DNA of 64,000 bases from Phocaeicola salanitronis DSM 18170 (lineage in GTDB: Bacteria; Bacteroidota; Bacteroidia; Bacteroidales; Bacteroidaceae). Positions 26,845 to 36,264 of this stretch are shown one piece after another. The stretch's first letter is position 1, and each line of letters starts with the position of its first letter. Location of the stretch: assembly GCF_000190575.1 (NCBI RefSeq), contig NC_015164.1:3553501-3617500 (forward strand), written 5' to 3'. The notes under the pieces are model-generated. The model was given only the letters and a program-made list of their open reading frames with translations. It made no database searches and had not been told where the DNA came from. Both the position numbers and the translations under genes were made by a program.

Positions 26845-26932
26845 ATGAACACAAAGGCACAGAGACGCCGGGTTTTTATTTAATGGCACAGATAAAAATT
26901 ATTTTTCTGTGTCTTTGTGTCTCTGTGTTTTA
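26845..26932. repeat. CTGTGTCT inverted pair between cysC and cysD
   Basis: AACACAAAGGCACAGAGACG at about 26847 and TGTGTCTTTGTGTCTCTGTG at about 26909 form a near-inverted pair. The right arm overlaps the cysC stop codon at 26930-26932. It belongs to the same interspersed family as the repeat at 52781. Confidence 0.65.
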
Positions 26933-27532
26933 TTCTATATTACTTTTCACTCTTGGCAGTATTAATTCCAAAAGCCGGTTTACGGATTCTTCCAGCGAGA
27001 GCTTGGATGTATCGAGCGAGAGAGCAGGGGATTCGGGTGCCTCGAAAGGAGCCGATATGCCTGTGAACTCTTTGATTTCGCCCCGGCGTGCCTTGGCATA
27101 CAGTCCTTTTACGTCCCGGCGTTCGCATTCTTCTATCGGGGTGCTGACATATACTTCCATAAAATCATCCTTGCCGATAATGCGTGATGCCATTTCACGC
27201 AATTGGTTGTTCGGACTGATAAAAGCGGCTATGGTGATGATACCTGTATCTACAAACAGTTTCCCCACTTCGGCTATCCGGCGGATATTCTCTACGCGGT
27301 CTTCGGGCGAAAAGCCTAAGTTGTTGTTGATGCCGCTCCGGATGTTGTCTCCGTCCAGAATGCGGCAAAGCAATCCACGTTTTTGCAGTTCGCGCTCAAG
27401 GGCAATGGCAATCGTGCTCTTTCCCGAACCGCTTAGCCCTGTGAACCAAACCATCAGCCCGTGTTGTCCCAGCAAAGCTTCCTTATCGTCACGGGTCAGC
27501 ATCTTGTCAAATATCGGATAAATGTTATTCAT
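26930..27532 (-). CDS. cysC: Adenylylsulfate (APS) kinase
   Basis: This 200-residue kinase phosphorylates APS to PAPS, the sulfuryl donor. The P-loop is GLSGSGKST (near residue 33), with DGDNIRSGINNNLGFS and ISPNNQLREM as APS-binding blocks. I start at 27532 (MNNIYPIF); an in-frame extension to 27595 is encoded by a spacer repeat and does not look like protein. Its stop codon lies inside an interspersed repeat. It is separate from cysN, unlike the fused NodQ/CysNC form of some bacteria. Confidence 0.96.
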   Translation of the reverse strand: MNNIYPIFDKMLTRDDKEALLGQHGLMVWFTGLSGSGKSTIAIALERELQKRGLLCRILDGDNIRSGINNNLGFSPEDRVENIRRIAEVGKLFVDTGIITIAAFISPNNQLREMASRIIGKDDFMEVYVSTPIEECERRDVKGLYAKARRGEIKEFTGISAPFEAPESPALSLDTSKLSLEESVNRLLELILPRVKSNIE

Positions 27533-27539
27533 CTTTTTT

Positions 27540-27638
27540 GATTGACAATTGATGATTGACAATTGACAATTGCCCTTCGGCATTGTAATTTTCAATATCC
27601 ATTGTCTTTCTATTATTTAAGTTAGTAATTATCAATTA
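27540..27638. repeat. A/T-rich repeats between the SLC13 gene and cysC
   Basis: Copies of GATTGACAATTG and TATCAATTATCAATTG line the spacer. This is low-complexity sequence of the same type as that elsewhere in the operon; no gene is seen. Confidence 0.5.
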
Positions 27639-29204
27639 TCAATTGCCGAACGGCCATATCAATGGGATAAGCGTGATGGAAAGTATCATCACGATGATGT
27701 CCATCGGAAGCCCTATCTTTACGAAATCGGTGAACTTATAGTTTCCGGCACCTTGTACGATGAGGTTCGTCTGGTATCCTATCGGAGTGGCAAATCCTGC
27801 TGATGCGGCGATACAGATGGCAATGAAGAACGGCATCGGGTCTACTCCGAACTGGCTTGCGGTCTCTAATGCCAATGGAAAGGCGAGTGCCGCCGCGGCA
27901 TTGTTCGTTATCAGCTCGGTGATTACAAGCGTGACGAAATAGAGCAAAGCCAATGCACCCCAAGCTCCTAACGAGCCGGATACGCTCTTGATGAATTCGG
28001 CTATCAATGATGCCAAGCCCGACTCTTCCATCGCAGCACTGATGGCAAAGGCACAGGCAATGGTAATCAGGATGTCCCAACTGATGTACTTGGTGTATTT
28101 CTTAGGCGGAAAAATCTTGAGCCAGGCCATTACTACCGCCGTGACCGCCGCAAAGAAGAACATATCCATCTTCACGTTCGGAAAACGTTCCTGGAAATAC
28201 GGAAGTTCGCCGATAGTGGCTCCGATAATCATAATGAGCAAAAGAGCCAGAGCCGTCCATTTTTTCCATACCGGCATGGGGCGCGAAGGGATTTCCTTTC
28301 CGTTGGTCATCATCAGGAAGACCGAAGAGTCTCCCCATGTTTTGGTGAAGGCCTCGTCGGCAAGCAATACCAGCGTGTCGCCTTCTTGCAGGCGCACTTC
28401 ACCCAAGTTTTCGGTAATGACCTGTCCGCCTTGGCGTATCTCTTTGATTTCGGCACCATAACGGCGCTTGAAGTCAAAGCTCTTCAGCTTACGCTTCAAT
28501 CCCGGGAAACGGGAAGCAAGCACTACCTCTACGATGTGCTTTCCGCTTTCTTCCGCCGCATCTGCTTCTTCCTCTTCGAAATTGTCAGGACGCTCGGCAG
28601 GAAGCAATTTCTTCGAAGTCAATAGGATAAAGAGCAGGCCGACTATGGTGATAGGGATGCCGATAAAGGCAAGGTCGAACATCTTCAGCCCCGGCAATCC
28701 GCGGTCAATCATCATACCGTGTACCACCAGATTGGTAGAGGTGCCGATGAGTGTACACAAACCGCCTAATATCGTGGCATACGATAGGGGAATGAGGAAT
28801 TTGGTGCATGACAAGCCTACTTTTTTCGCCCAATTCTTCACAATCGGCGCAAAGATGACCACTACGGGCGTATTGTTTAAGAAAGCCGAGAAGGCACTTA
28901 CCACCGGAAGCAGGCGGAGCTGGGCTTGCGTTACAGACATCTTCCGTTCGGGGAGAAGCTTTTTTATGACGGTTGCCAACGCACCGCTCTGGCGCACGCC
29001 TTCGCTTACCAGGAAGAGCAATGCCACCGTAATCATGCCCCGGTTGCTGAATCCTGCCACCATCTGTTTGGGCGTGATGATGCCTGCCGCCATAAATACC
29101 ACGACCAGCGAGAGCAATACGATGCCCGGACGCATTTTGTCCATGATAAGGGCGACCAGCATGCCTATCAGCCCGACCAATACAAAGATTATCTCGAAAT
29201 TCAT
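27639..29204 (-). CDS. SLC13/DASS-family anion transporter (probable sulfate permease)
   Basis: This 521-residue polytopic membrane protein has paired membrane blocks with the family signatures LNNTPVV, GTSTNLVVHG, TNNAAAALAFP and GYQTNLIVQGAG, each holding conserved Asn/Thr of the Na/anion sites. One soluble TrkA-C/RCK-like domain lies in the middle (about 205-300, LQEGDTLVLLADE). Transporters next to cys genes usually bring in sulfate, so sulfate is the likely substrate. Its ATG overlaps the cysQ stop by 4 bp, which points to coupled translation. Confidence 0.93.
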   Translation of the reverse strand: MNFEIIFVLVGLIGMLVALIMDKMRPGIVLLSLVVVFMAAGIITPKQMVAGFSNRGMITVALLFLVSEGVRQSGALATVIKKLLPERKMSVTQAQLRLLPVVSAFSAFLNNTPVVVIFAPIVKNWAKKVGLSCTKFLIPLSYATILGGLCTLIGTSTNLVVHGMMIDRGLPGLKMFDLAFIGIPITIVGLLFILLTSKKLLPAERPDNFEEEEADAAEESGKHIVEVVLASRFPGLKRKLKSFDFKRRYGAEIKEIRQGGQVITENLGEVRLQEGDTLVLLADEAFTKTWGDSSVFLMMTNGKEIPSRPMPVWKKWTALALLLIMIIGATIGELPYFQERFPNVKMDMFFFAAVTAVVMAWLKIFPPKKYTKYISWDILITIACAFAISAAMEESGLASLIAEFIKSVSGSLGAWGALALLYFVTLVITELITNNAAAALAFPLALETASQFGVDPMPFFIAICIAASAGFATPIGYQTNLIVQGAGNYKFTDFVKIGLPMDIIVMILSITLIPLIWPFGN

Positions 29205-30034
29205 GACTTTCTCTTTTTAGGATACGCAATAAACCACGGATTCAATAGGTCTTCCTTATTATATAATAAAGGAGTGTCAGGATGTTCCGCCTGATATACT
29301 TCGCCTCCCGATGCGCGGACTATGGCATGGCCTGCCGCCGTGTCCCATTCCATGGTAGGGGCGAAGCGGGGATATACGTCAGCCTTGCCTTCGGCTATCA
29401 GGCACAGCTTCAGCGAACTGCCTCTTGACACCGTTTCCACCTTCGGATACTTCTGTTCCATTTCGGATATATATTGTCCGGTCTCCGCACTCAGGTGCGA
29501 GCGCGATGCCACGATAATGAATGTGTCATCGGAAGTATCTTCGGAATAAGGCAAACGGTGCGCACGTGCCTGCAAAGACTCCAACGTCTCGCCGGTATCC
29601 AAGGCGGTGATATGCTCTACCTTGTAGGCGCCCAGAGCCTTGTCGGCAAAATAAAGCTCTTCTCTTACAGGGATATAGATGACGCCCGTTTCGGGTTTCC
29701 CTTCGCTCACGAACGCGATGTTTACCGTAAACTCTCCGTTGCGCTTGATGAATTCTTTTGTGCCGTCCAGCGGGTCGACTACCCATAAGTTTTTCCATCC
29801 CATCCGTTTTTCGGCAGGTATGGCTTTCCCTTCTTCACTCAATACGGGATAGGGCAGCGTCGACAAGCGGCGCATAATCACTTCGTTCGAACGCTTGTCG
29901 GCAATGGTGAGGGGCGAATTGTCCGCCTTCCGTTCTATTTCAAAATCCGCGTTCGGATCGGTATATACGTTCATTATTGCTGCACCCGCTTCCAGTGCGG
30001 CACGGATGGCCAGCATCAGTTCTTCTTTTTCCAT
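29201..30034 (-). CDS. cysQ: 3'(2'),5'-bisphosphate nucleotidase
   Basis: This 277-residue phosphatase removes the 3'-phosphate of PAP, the by-product of sulfotransfer and sulfate reduction, keeping the sulfotransferase from being inhibited. The inositol monophosphatase-family motifs are clear: DPLDGTKEF (near residue 88, metal ligands) and EWDTAAGHAI (near 228). It is the first gene of the minus-strand operon; no clear -7 box was found in the 90-bp gap upstream. Confidence 0.96.
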   Translation of the reverse strand: MEKEELMLAIRAALEAGAAIMNVYTDPNADFEIERKADNSPLTIADKRSNEVIMRRLSTLPYPVLSEEGKAIPAEKRMGWKNLWVVDPLDGTKEFIKRNGEFTVNIAFVSEGKPETGVIYIPVREELYFADKALGAYKVEHITALDTGETLESLQARAHRLPYSEDTSDDTFIIVASRSHLSAETGQYISEMEQKYPKVETVSRGSSLKLCLIAEGKADVYPRFAPTMEWDTAAGHAIVRASGGEVYQAEHPDTPLLYNKEDLLNPWFIAYPKKRKS

Positions 30035-30124
30035 ATCTGTCTAATTTGGCGTAAAATAACAGCTTTTTCTTTTATTATCAATAGTTCATATCTCGTTTTT
30101 TGTGTCACTTCTTAATTTTATTTA

Positions 30125-31783
30125 TTATCCATGCGCTTTTGCCTGATGCCAAAGCCTCCACATATAGTAGGCACAATGGGTAAAGGCGAAGACAAAGGAT
30201 ATGACAAGCAGGGTCTTGTCCGCCTCCCAGCCTACGGTCTGCTGGTGCCATAATCCCGTGATGACGCTCAATACTGCCAGCACCAACCCCAGCACGTTCA
30301 GTACGGTATCTCCCTTACGGTATGCCCTGTCAGGCTCCAGCTGGCTGTGTTTCCGTCCGTAGCTGGCATAGATATCCAGCCCTACCAGCATCCAGAGCAC
30401 CAGCCGTATCCATGTGTCTGCCGGAAGGAAACACATCATGCACAGGCACGTAAGGATGCCCATGATGGGGACAAAGGGTACGAAGGGCGTCTTGAACGCC
30501 CGGTGCACATCGGGCATCGTCTTGCGTACGATCAGCACAGCCGCGCATACCAGGGTGAAGGCGAGCAGGGTACCGATACTGGTCATTTCGCCCGCTACCT
30601 GAGCCGGAACAAATCCCGCCAGGAGGCTTACCACTATCATAAACAAGAAATTGCTATGCACCGGTGTGCGGAAGCGTGGGTTGATGCGTGAGAAAAACGG
30701 AGGCAGCAACCCGTCACGGCTCATGCTGAGGAACACGCGGCTCTGGCCGAGCAAAGTCACCATGATTACCGAACAATAGCCGAACAGGATAGCGAGGATA
30801 ATCGCCTTGTTCAGCCATGGATAAGCCGGTGTGATGATTCCTTGGGCGTCCTGTTCGCCCATGTGTGCGATAGCTACAGCTACCGGGGCGATTCCTTCTT
30901 GTCCGTCGAACTCGGTATAATGTGCCACGCCTGTCATGACGTGCGCAAACAAGATATATAAAACCGTACAAACCAAAAGAGAGACCAGAATGCCGATGGG
31001 CATATCGCGTTTGGGGTTCTTTGTTTCCTGAGCCGCCGTGCTTACCGCATCAAATCCCAGAAAAGCGAAAAACACAATGGCAGCTCCTCGCAAGATGCCT
31101 GATAAGCCGAACTCTCCCAGACGTCCGGTATTCTCCGGAATGTAGGGCACGTAGTTTTCTGCCTCAATGAACTTCCATCCTAAGAACACGAAAACTAAGA
31201 TAACACTGATTTTCAGGAATACAATCAGACCGTTGAAGAAGGAGCTTCCTGCCGTTCCCCGCATCAGAATCAGGCTCATCAGTACCACAATCACCATGGC
31301 GGGAATGTTGACAATGCCTCCGTCCCACGGACATGCCGTCCATGCGTGAGGCAAATCGATGCCCGCTCCTTGCAGGAACACTACCAGATACCGGCTCCAG
31401 CTGATGCTGACCGTAGTAGCCGCCACGGTGTATTCCAGTACCAGATCCCATCCGATAATCCAGGCAATCAGCTCGCCCATGGTGGCATACGAATAGGTAT
31501 AGGCGCTTCCCGCCACCGGAATCATCGAGGCGAACTCGGCATAGCACAGGCCTGCGAAGCAACACCCGATAGCGGCGATGATGAACGAGAGTGTAATGGC
31601 AGGTCCGGTATATTCCGAAGCCACCGTTCCCGTAATCGAAAACAGCCCTGCCCCGATAATCACGCCTACGCCCAGAGCCACAAGGCTGACCGGTCCTAAC
31701 ACCCGTTTCAGGGTCTTTGCGCCTGTCTGCCCTGCCTCTGCCTGCAATGCGTCTATGCTCTTTCTGACGAATAATCCTTCCAT
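30125..31783 (-). CDS. APC-family amino-acid permease
   Basis: This 552-residue protein has about 12-14 membrane segments and looks like the cationic amino-acid transporter group: GVGVIIGAGLFSITGTVA (helix 1 with the G-rich break), CYAEFASMIPVAGSAYTYSY, and FFAFLGFDAVSTAAQETKNPKRDMP. I use the ATG at 31783 (MEGLFVRKS), because the in-frame ATG at 31816 lies upstream of or inside the likely promoter. The substrate cannot be told from sequence. Its promoter region is followed, upstream, by a long 40-41-bp tandem repeat array. Confidence 0.93.
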   Translation of the reverse strand: MEGLFVRKSIDALQAEAGQTGAKTLKRVLGPVSLVALGVGVIIGAGLFSITGTVASEYTGPAITLSFIIAAIGCCFAGLCYAEFASMIPVAGSAYTYSYATMGELIAWIIGWDLVLEYTVAATTVSISWSRYLVVFLQGAGIDLPHAWTACPWDGGIVNIPAMVIVVLMSLILMRGTAGSSFFNGLIVFLKISVILVFVFLGWKFIEAENYVPYIPENTGRLGEFGLSGILRGAAIVFFAFLGFDAVSTAAQETKNPKRDMPIGILVSLLVCTVLYILFAHVMTGVAHYTEFDGQEGIAPVAVAIAHMGEQDAQGIITPAYPWLNKAIILAILFGYCSVIMVTLLGQSRVFLSMSRDGLLPPFFSRINPRFRTPVHSNFLFMIVVSLLAGFVPAQVAGEMTSIGTLLAFTLVCAAVLIVRKTMPDVHRAFKTPFVPFVPIMGILTCLCMMCFLPADTWIRLVLWMLVGLDIYASYGRKHSQLEPDRAYRKGDTVLNVLGLVLAVLSVITGLWHQQTVGWEADKTLLVISFVFAFTHCAYYMWRLWHQAKAHG

Positions 31784-31813
31784 GTATTTGTAAGCCGTAT
31801 TGGTTTTAGGGTG

Positions 31814-31821
31814 CAAACTTA
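31814..31821 (-). promoter_or_regulatory. -7 box for the amino-acid permease
   Basis: On the minus strand this reads TAAGTTTG followed by CA. It lies 31 bp upstream of the chosen ATG at 31783. Confidence 0.6.
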
Positions 31822-31904
31822 CGGATATTTTTTTGTATATGAGACGATTTCAACAAGAAATTTATAGCAGACCCGAATTGGTTTGCGAAAATACGGCAAA
31901 CACG

Positions 31905-32220
31905 AAATCGCAACGTGCGAAAGCTTCCTGCCGGCGGCAGCGCGAAATCGCAGGCCTACGAAAGCTTCCTGCCGGCGGCAGCATGAAATCGCAACGTGCG
32001 AAAGCTTCCTGCCGGCGGCAGCACGAAATCGCAGGCCTACGAAAGCTTCCTGCCGGCGGCAGCATGAAATCGCAGGCCTACGAAAGCTTCCTGCCGACGG
32101 CAGCATGAAATCGCAACGTGCGAAAGCTTCCTGCCGGCGGCAGCGCGAAATCGCAGGCTGCGAAAGCTTCCTGCCGGTGGCAGCACGAAATTGCAGGCTG
32201 CGAAAGCTTTCTGCAGTGTG
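31905..32220. repeat. Tandem array, eight copies of a 40-41-bp unit
   Basis: Units start at 31905, 31945, 31986, 32026, 32067, 32108, 32148 and 32188, with lengths of 40 or 41 bp. The shared half is GAAAGCTTCCTGCCGGCGG, containing the stem CTGCC-ggc-GGCAG. The other half alternates between CAACGTGCG and CAGGCCTACG (or CAGGCTGCG) versions. Copies are adjoining, with no unique spacers, so it is not CRISPR. Both strands are open over much of it, because unit length and composition keep stops out. It lies between the stop of the efflux MFS gene and the permease promoter, in both cases read on the minus strand. Confidence 0.95.
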
Positions 32221-32235
32221 ATAAGACAAAAAAGT

Positions 32236-33840
32236 TTATACCATATCATCGCCTGCCTTGGCAAAGGTGACACGGATGGTTTTATGGAATGGAATGAAGC
32301 GCGACACGATGGCTATCACCAGCGTCACGATGAACAGCCACCCCAGAATGTCCTTCAACGCCAGCAGCAGGCTTTGCTGCTGGAGCGTGGCATAAAGCGA
32401 AGAAGTCGCCATCTGTGCCGCTTCGGCATAACCGTGTCCTTGCCCTATTCCGCTGCTCAACGATTGGGAGAACCGCGATGCCGCCAGCGGGTCTGCCATC
32501 GTCAGGGTTTCCGATAACGAATGCATGTACTTTTGCTGCAGGTGGTAAAGCACGTTGCTGTAAAACGAAGTTGCCATAATCGGTGCCAGCACCGAACGGC
32601 TCAGTATCAGGAAAAAAGCATTCGAGAGCAGGAATTTCGGATTCAGGTCCTCTACCGAGAACAAGGCAAATGCGATAATCACAACCAGCATTCCCAGCCC
32701 GCGGATAAACACGGGGAAAAACAGCATCTCATACGTGCTTTCCGGCGAAACCGTAAAATACAATATGCCGAAAAACAAGGCAAAGCATGCCATGCCTCCG
32801 GCTATGAGGAAGCGGAAACGCCACCGTTGCCACCTGAACCACCAGAAGCAGATGAACGCCCCCAGCACATATCCCGGCAGCATCCATATATATAAAAGGT
32901 ACGTACGCGCGGAATCCACTTGCAAGATGGAAGTCATATAGTTGGTGAGCAACGTGGTAGACGTGCTGAAAAACATCACCAGCATCATGTAGAGATATCC
33001 CACGATGGCTTTGGGCTGATACAAGGGAGCCAGATTGACGAAGGGCTTTTCGGCGTGCGCCTGCAACCAAATGAAAAAGGCAATCAGTATGGGGCCGATA
33101 ACCAGGTAGGCGCGAATCTTGAAAGAGGCCATCCAGTCGAGCATCTTCCCATAATCCGCCACGTACATCAGCATCAGCACCCCTACAGCCGCCACCAGCA
33201 TTTCGCGCAGATGCAGTTCTTCGATCGGCAATCCCGTCCTGTCCTTGTCTTGCCGGAAGCAAATGATTACCGTCAGGATGCTCAGCAGCATCAGTGCCAT
33301 TTCGAAATAATACATATACTTCCAGTCGTAATGGTATGCCAGTTCTGCCGTAAGCACCATCGAAAGCTGTCCGAACCCGAATACCAGCGGATAGAAATAC
33401 GAGTAAAACTCGCTGCGTACATCCTTCGGGCTGAAGATGAATTTCACGATACGGATGAACCACAACATCATGAACCCCTTCAGGAAGCCGATGACAAAGC
33501 TTGCCACAATCAGGATGTCCGCATTCTGTGAGCGGGCGCAAATCCAGCTCAGAAAGAACTGCAGGACAAGGTCGGCAAGCAGCAAAGGCTTCGCCGGAAA
33601 GGCAGAAAGCACTTTCGGTACAATGGGATAGCCGATTGCCATCCCTGCCGATGCGGCGTAATAAGCCATCGTGATGTCCTCGGTATTCGTGCCCAGCGTA
33701 TTCGACACCTCGAGCATGCTGCCCGTATAAGCGCCGTTGACCATCAATACCGGCAATATTACGATGAAAAGAGCAGCCACCGCCAGCCAGTCGGGCACCC
33801 ACCTCCGCACGGGAAGTCCCAAACTCCTTACATCCATCAT
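32236..33840 (-). CDS. MFS efflux transporter, DHA2/EmrB-type
   Basis: This 534-residue protein has about 14 membrane helices (start ADWLAVAALFIVILPVLMVNGAYT minus a few residues), as in EmrB. It is the inner-membrane pump of a tripartite drug-efflux system with the HlyD-like and TolC-like partners just upstream. Its ATG overlaps the HlyD-like gene by 4 bp. Substrates may be drugs, bile acids or other toxic hydrophobic molecules; not readable from sequence. Confidence 0.88.
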   Translation of the reverse strand: MMDVRSLGLPVRRWVPDWLAVAALFIVILPVLMVNGAYTGSMLEVSNTLGTNTEDITMAYYAASAGMAIGYPIVPKVLSAFPAKPLLLADLVLQFFLSWICARSQNADILIVASFVIGFLKGFMMLWFIRIVKFIFSPKDVRSEFYSYFYPLVFGFGQLSMVLTAELAYHYDWKYMYYFEMALMLLSILTVIICFRQDKDRTGLPIEELHLREMLVAAVGVLMLMYVADYGKMLDWMASFKIRAYLVIGPILIAFFIWLQAHAEKPFVNLAPLYQPKAIVGYLYMMLVMFFSTSTTLLTNYMTSILQVDSARTYLLYIWMLPGYVLGAFICFWWFRWQRWRFRFLIAGGMACFALFFGILYFTVSPESTYEMLFFPVFIRGLGMLVVIIAFALFSVEDLNPKFLLSNAFFLILSRSVLAPIMATSFYSNVLYHLQQKYMHSLSETLTMADPLAASRFSQSLSSGIGQGHGYAEAAQMATSSLYATLQQQSLLLALKDILGWLFIVTLVIAIVSRFIPFHKTIRVTFAKAGDDMV

Positions 33841-34904
33841 TTCCGCAAAGCCTCCGTCTCTACCATCATTCCGGCACGCAGATGCCGCATGTCGTCATCC
33901 GACGCGTCTTTCAAGTCGATGCGCACCGGAATGCGTTGCTGCACTTTTACGAAGTTTCCTGCCGAATTATCGGTCGGCACCAGCGAATACTTCGAGCCGG
34001 TGGCTTCCGATATGGCCGTCACCTCTCCCCGGAACACCCTGCCCGGCAAGGCATCTACCTTGATGCGTACGGGCTGTCCGATGTAAATATGCATAATCTG
34101 AGTCTCCTTGTAGTTGGCGGTCACCCACTTGTCATCCCCTCTTACCAGATACGAAATGGTCTGTCCCGCCTGCACATATTGCCCCGGTTCCAATGTGCGC
34201 CTGCCCATATACCCGTCGTAGGGGGCTATCAGTATCGTGTACGACAGGTTCAGCCTTGCCAGGTCGAGGTCTGCCTCCATGCGCAGGATGGTGGCCTCGG
34301 CGCTTACGGTCCGCTTGCTGGTTTCGGTATATTGCGACTGGGCGGCACGTTTTTGCTCCAGCAAAGCCTGATAGCGTGCTTGGGCTGCCTCGTACGATGC
34401 CTTTGCCTGCTCGAACTGCTGCTGGGGGATGGATTCTTCTTTCAATAACCGCTGGAAACGGTGATAGTCTTGTTCCAGTTGCCACAAGCGTGCCTTTGCC
34501 TCGGCAATGTTGGCGTCTTGCACCGCAATGTTGGCGTGCGAGGTTTCAATGCCCGAATGCAGGACATCTTGTGCTCCCCGTGCATCCAGCAAAGCCGCTT
34601 CGGCCTCTTTTACCCGAATCAAGTATTCGCTATTGTCCAGTACCAGCAACGTATCACCTTTGTGCACATATTGGTGTTCTCTGAAACGCACTTCCTTGAT
34701 ATAGCCCGATGCCCGGACATTCAACGGAGCCACATACTGGTCGATAAAGGCATCGTTGGTTACCTCATAATTGAAATAACGCCAAAAATAAGTGGCGGTC
34801 CACCATAGTCCGGAACCGGCAAGGACGATGCACACCACGTTCAATATCCGGTTCCGCATACGTAATTTCCTCAGTCTTTCTCGTTTTATTCTTAGTTCTC
34901 CCAT
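33837..34904 (-). CDS. HlyD/EmrA-family periplasmic adaptor
   Basis: This 355-residue membrane-fusion protein has one N-terminal membrane helix (VVCIVLAGSGLWWTATYFW), a biotinyl-lipoyl-like half (VRASGYIKEVRFREHQYVHKGDTLLVLD), a long coiled-coil hairpin (about 95-210), and a beta-barrel part (IAPYDGYMGRRTLEPGQYV). It links the EmrB-like pump to the TolC-like channel. It overlaps the pump gene by 4 bp and follows TolC by 16 bp. Confidence 0.93.
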   Translation of the reverse strand: MGELRIKRERLRKLRMRNRILNVVCIVLAGSGLWWTATYFWRYFNYEVTNDAFIDQYVAPLNVRASGYIKEVRFREHQYVHKGDTLLVLDNSEYLIRVKEAEAALLDARGAQDVLHSGIETSHANIAVQDANIAEAKARLWQLEQDYHRFQRLLKEESIPQQQFEQAKASYEAAQARYQALLEQKRAAQSQYTETSKRTVSAEATILRMEADLDLARLNLSYTILIAPYDGYMGRRTLEPGQYVQAGQTISYLVRGDDKWVTANYKETQIMHIYIGQPVRIKVDALPGRVFRGEVTAISEATGSKYSLVPTDNSAGNFVKVQQRIPVRIDLKDASDDDMRHLRAGMMVETEALRK

Positions 34905-34920
34905 GATTCTTCGTTTTATT

Positions 34921-36264
34921 TCACAATCTTCCGCAGGCTCTTTCCAGTTGAAAATAAGTATAGATGACCTGCGTGCGTGCCGATGTAAGTTGCAGTTCCG
35001 CGTTCAACCTCACCGCATTGGCATCCAGCAAGTCGGTCAGTATCGCCAGCTGGTTCAGATACCGGTTCTGCATAATGCGATAGTTCTCTTCCGCCTGGTG
35101 CACGGAAAGCTTCAAGGCATCTACCTGGCGCAAAGCCTCCCGGTGGCGGAGAAATGCCGTGCGTACCGTTACGCGCACCTGTTGCTTTTTCTGTTCTTCG
35201 GCATTCAGGTTCATCTGCACGGCAAACTTGCTTTCCTTCACCCGGTGATTGTTCTTATACAATGACGAGAGGGGATAAGAGACTGACAATCCGAAATTCC
35301 ACGCATTGTTATACATGTCCGCCATTGTGCGTGACACGGGGCGTGCCAACGTATTCGAGGCATAAAGCGAAATGCTGGGCAAAGCTTCGGCCTTGGTCAG
35401 GCGGACCTCGTTTTTGGCTATTTCGGTCTGCTTGCGCAACAATTGCATGGCAGGGTCGTTCAGGTACGCCTCTTCTACGTAAGCGTCATACTCCTGCAAT
35501 GCCACCGAACGCCGGAGCAAGGACGTATCGGGCAAAAGCATGCGGCTCTCGTCCAGTCCCAGCAAGATGTCGAGCTGTTGCGAAACCAGCGCCAGGCTGT
35601 TCTCGGTTTCGGTCAGCGACAGGCGGTCGTTCGTGAGCTGCATTTCACTGCGCAACACGTCGTTGTTCGTAATCAGGCCTTCCTTCTTCATCTGGCGGAT
35701 ATCTTTCAACCGAAGCTCTGATTCCTCGATGTTCCGCATCAGTACCTCGCGCTGCTTGTACAGGCTGAACAGGCTCATATACTGTTCCAGCAGTTCAAGC
35801 TTCACGTCGGCACGGTCGGAGGCGGAACGAAGTGCGGCGGCATGGGTCTGCAGGTCTGCCCTCCGGATGGCGTAGCGGATTCTTCCGCCTTCGTAAAGCG
35901 GCTGGGTAAAATCTATCGCATAGTTCTGCGACCAGTCGGGCGTGTCGGGACGCACGGCATCCGACAAACCGCGCTGGAACACCACTGGCTGCCCTACGAC
36001 ACCCCCGCGCAAGCCTATCTGCAAATTGGGCAGGCGCGAAGTGCGGGCGGTCTTGCCACGTTCGTATGCCATAGCCTCGTCCAAGGCATCTGCCTGAAGG
36101 CGCAAGCTATTCTCCACGCCCAAGCGGAACAGTTCATCTACCGTCAGGAACAACGAGTCGGCAGGCTGGTCCTCTTTTATTTCTTCCTTTTCTGCTGCCT
36201 GCACATCTATGAAGGCAAGGGCGCAAACGCCCCAGAGCAACAGGCTAAACTTTTTCCAACACAT
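34921..36264 (-). CDS. TolC-family outer-membrane efflux protein
   Basis: This 447-residue protein has a signal peptide (MCWKKFSLLLWGVCALAFIDVQA) and two TolC/OEP repeats made of long helices. The heptad-rich stretches near residues 55-240 and 270-430 fit the trimeric channel. Motif NYAIDFTQPLYEGGRIRYAIR is typical. The start overlaps the marR stop by 20 bp, so its translation is probably coupled to the regulator. Confidence 0.93.
   Translation of the reverse strand: MCWKKFSLLLWGVCALAFIDVQAAEKEEIKEDQPADSLFLTVDELFRLGVENSLRLQADALDEAMAYERGKTARTSRLPNLQIGLRGGVVGQPVVFQRGLSDAVRPDTPDWSQNYAIDFTQPLYEGGRIRYAIRRADLQTHAAALRSASDRADVKLELLEQYMSLFSLYKQREVLMRNIEESELRLKDIRQMKKEGLITNNDVLRSEMQLTNDRLSLTETENSLALVSQQLDILLGLDESRMLLPDTSLLRRSVALQEYDAYVEEAYLNDPAMQLLRKQTEIAKNEVRLTKAEALPSISLYASNTLARPVSRTMADMYNNAWNFGLSVSYPLSSLYKNNHRVKESKFAVQMNLNAEEQKKQQVRVTVRTAFLRHREALRQVDALKLSVHQAEENYRIMQNRYLNQLAILTDLLDANAVRLNAELQLTSARTQVIYTYFQLERACGRL

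Noticed and set aside
31905..32220. Possible CRISPR array
   Set aside because: Units are adjoining without unique spacers, and no cas genes are nearby.
31819..32229. Long open frames on both strands over the tandem repeat array
   Set aside because: They arise from the 40-41-bp unit and have no family resemblance; coding is not supported.
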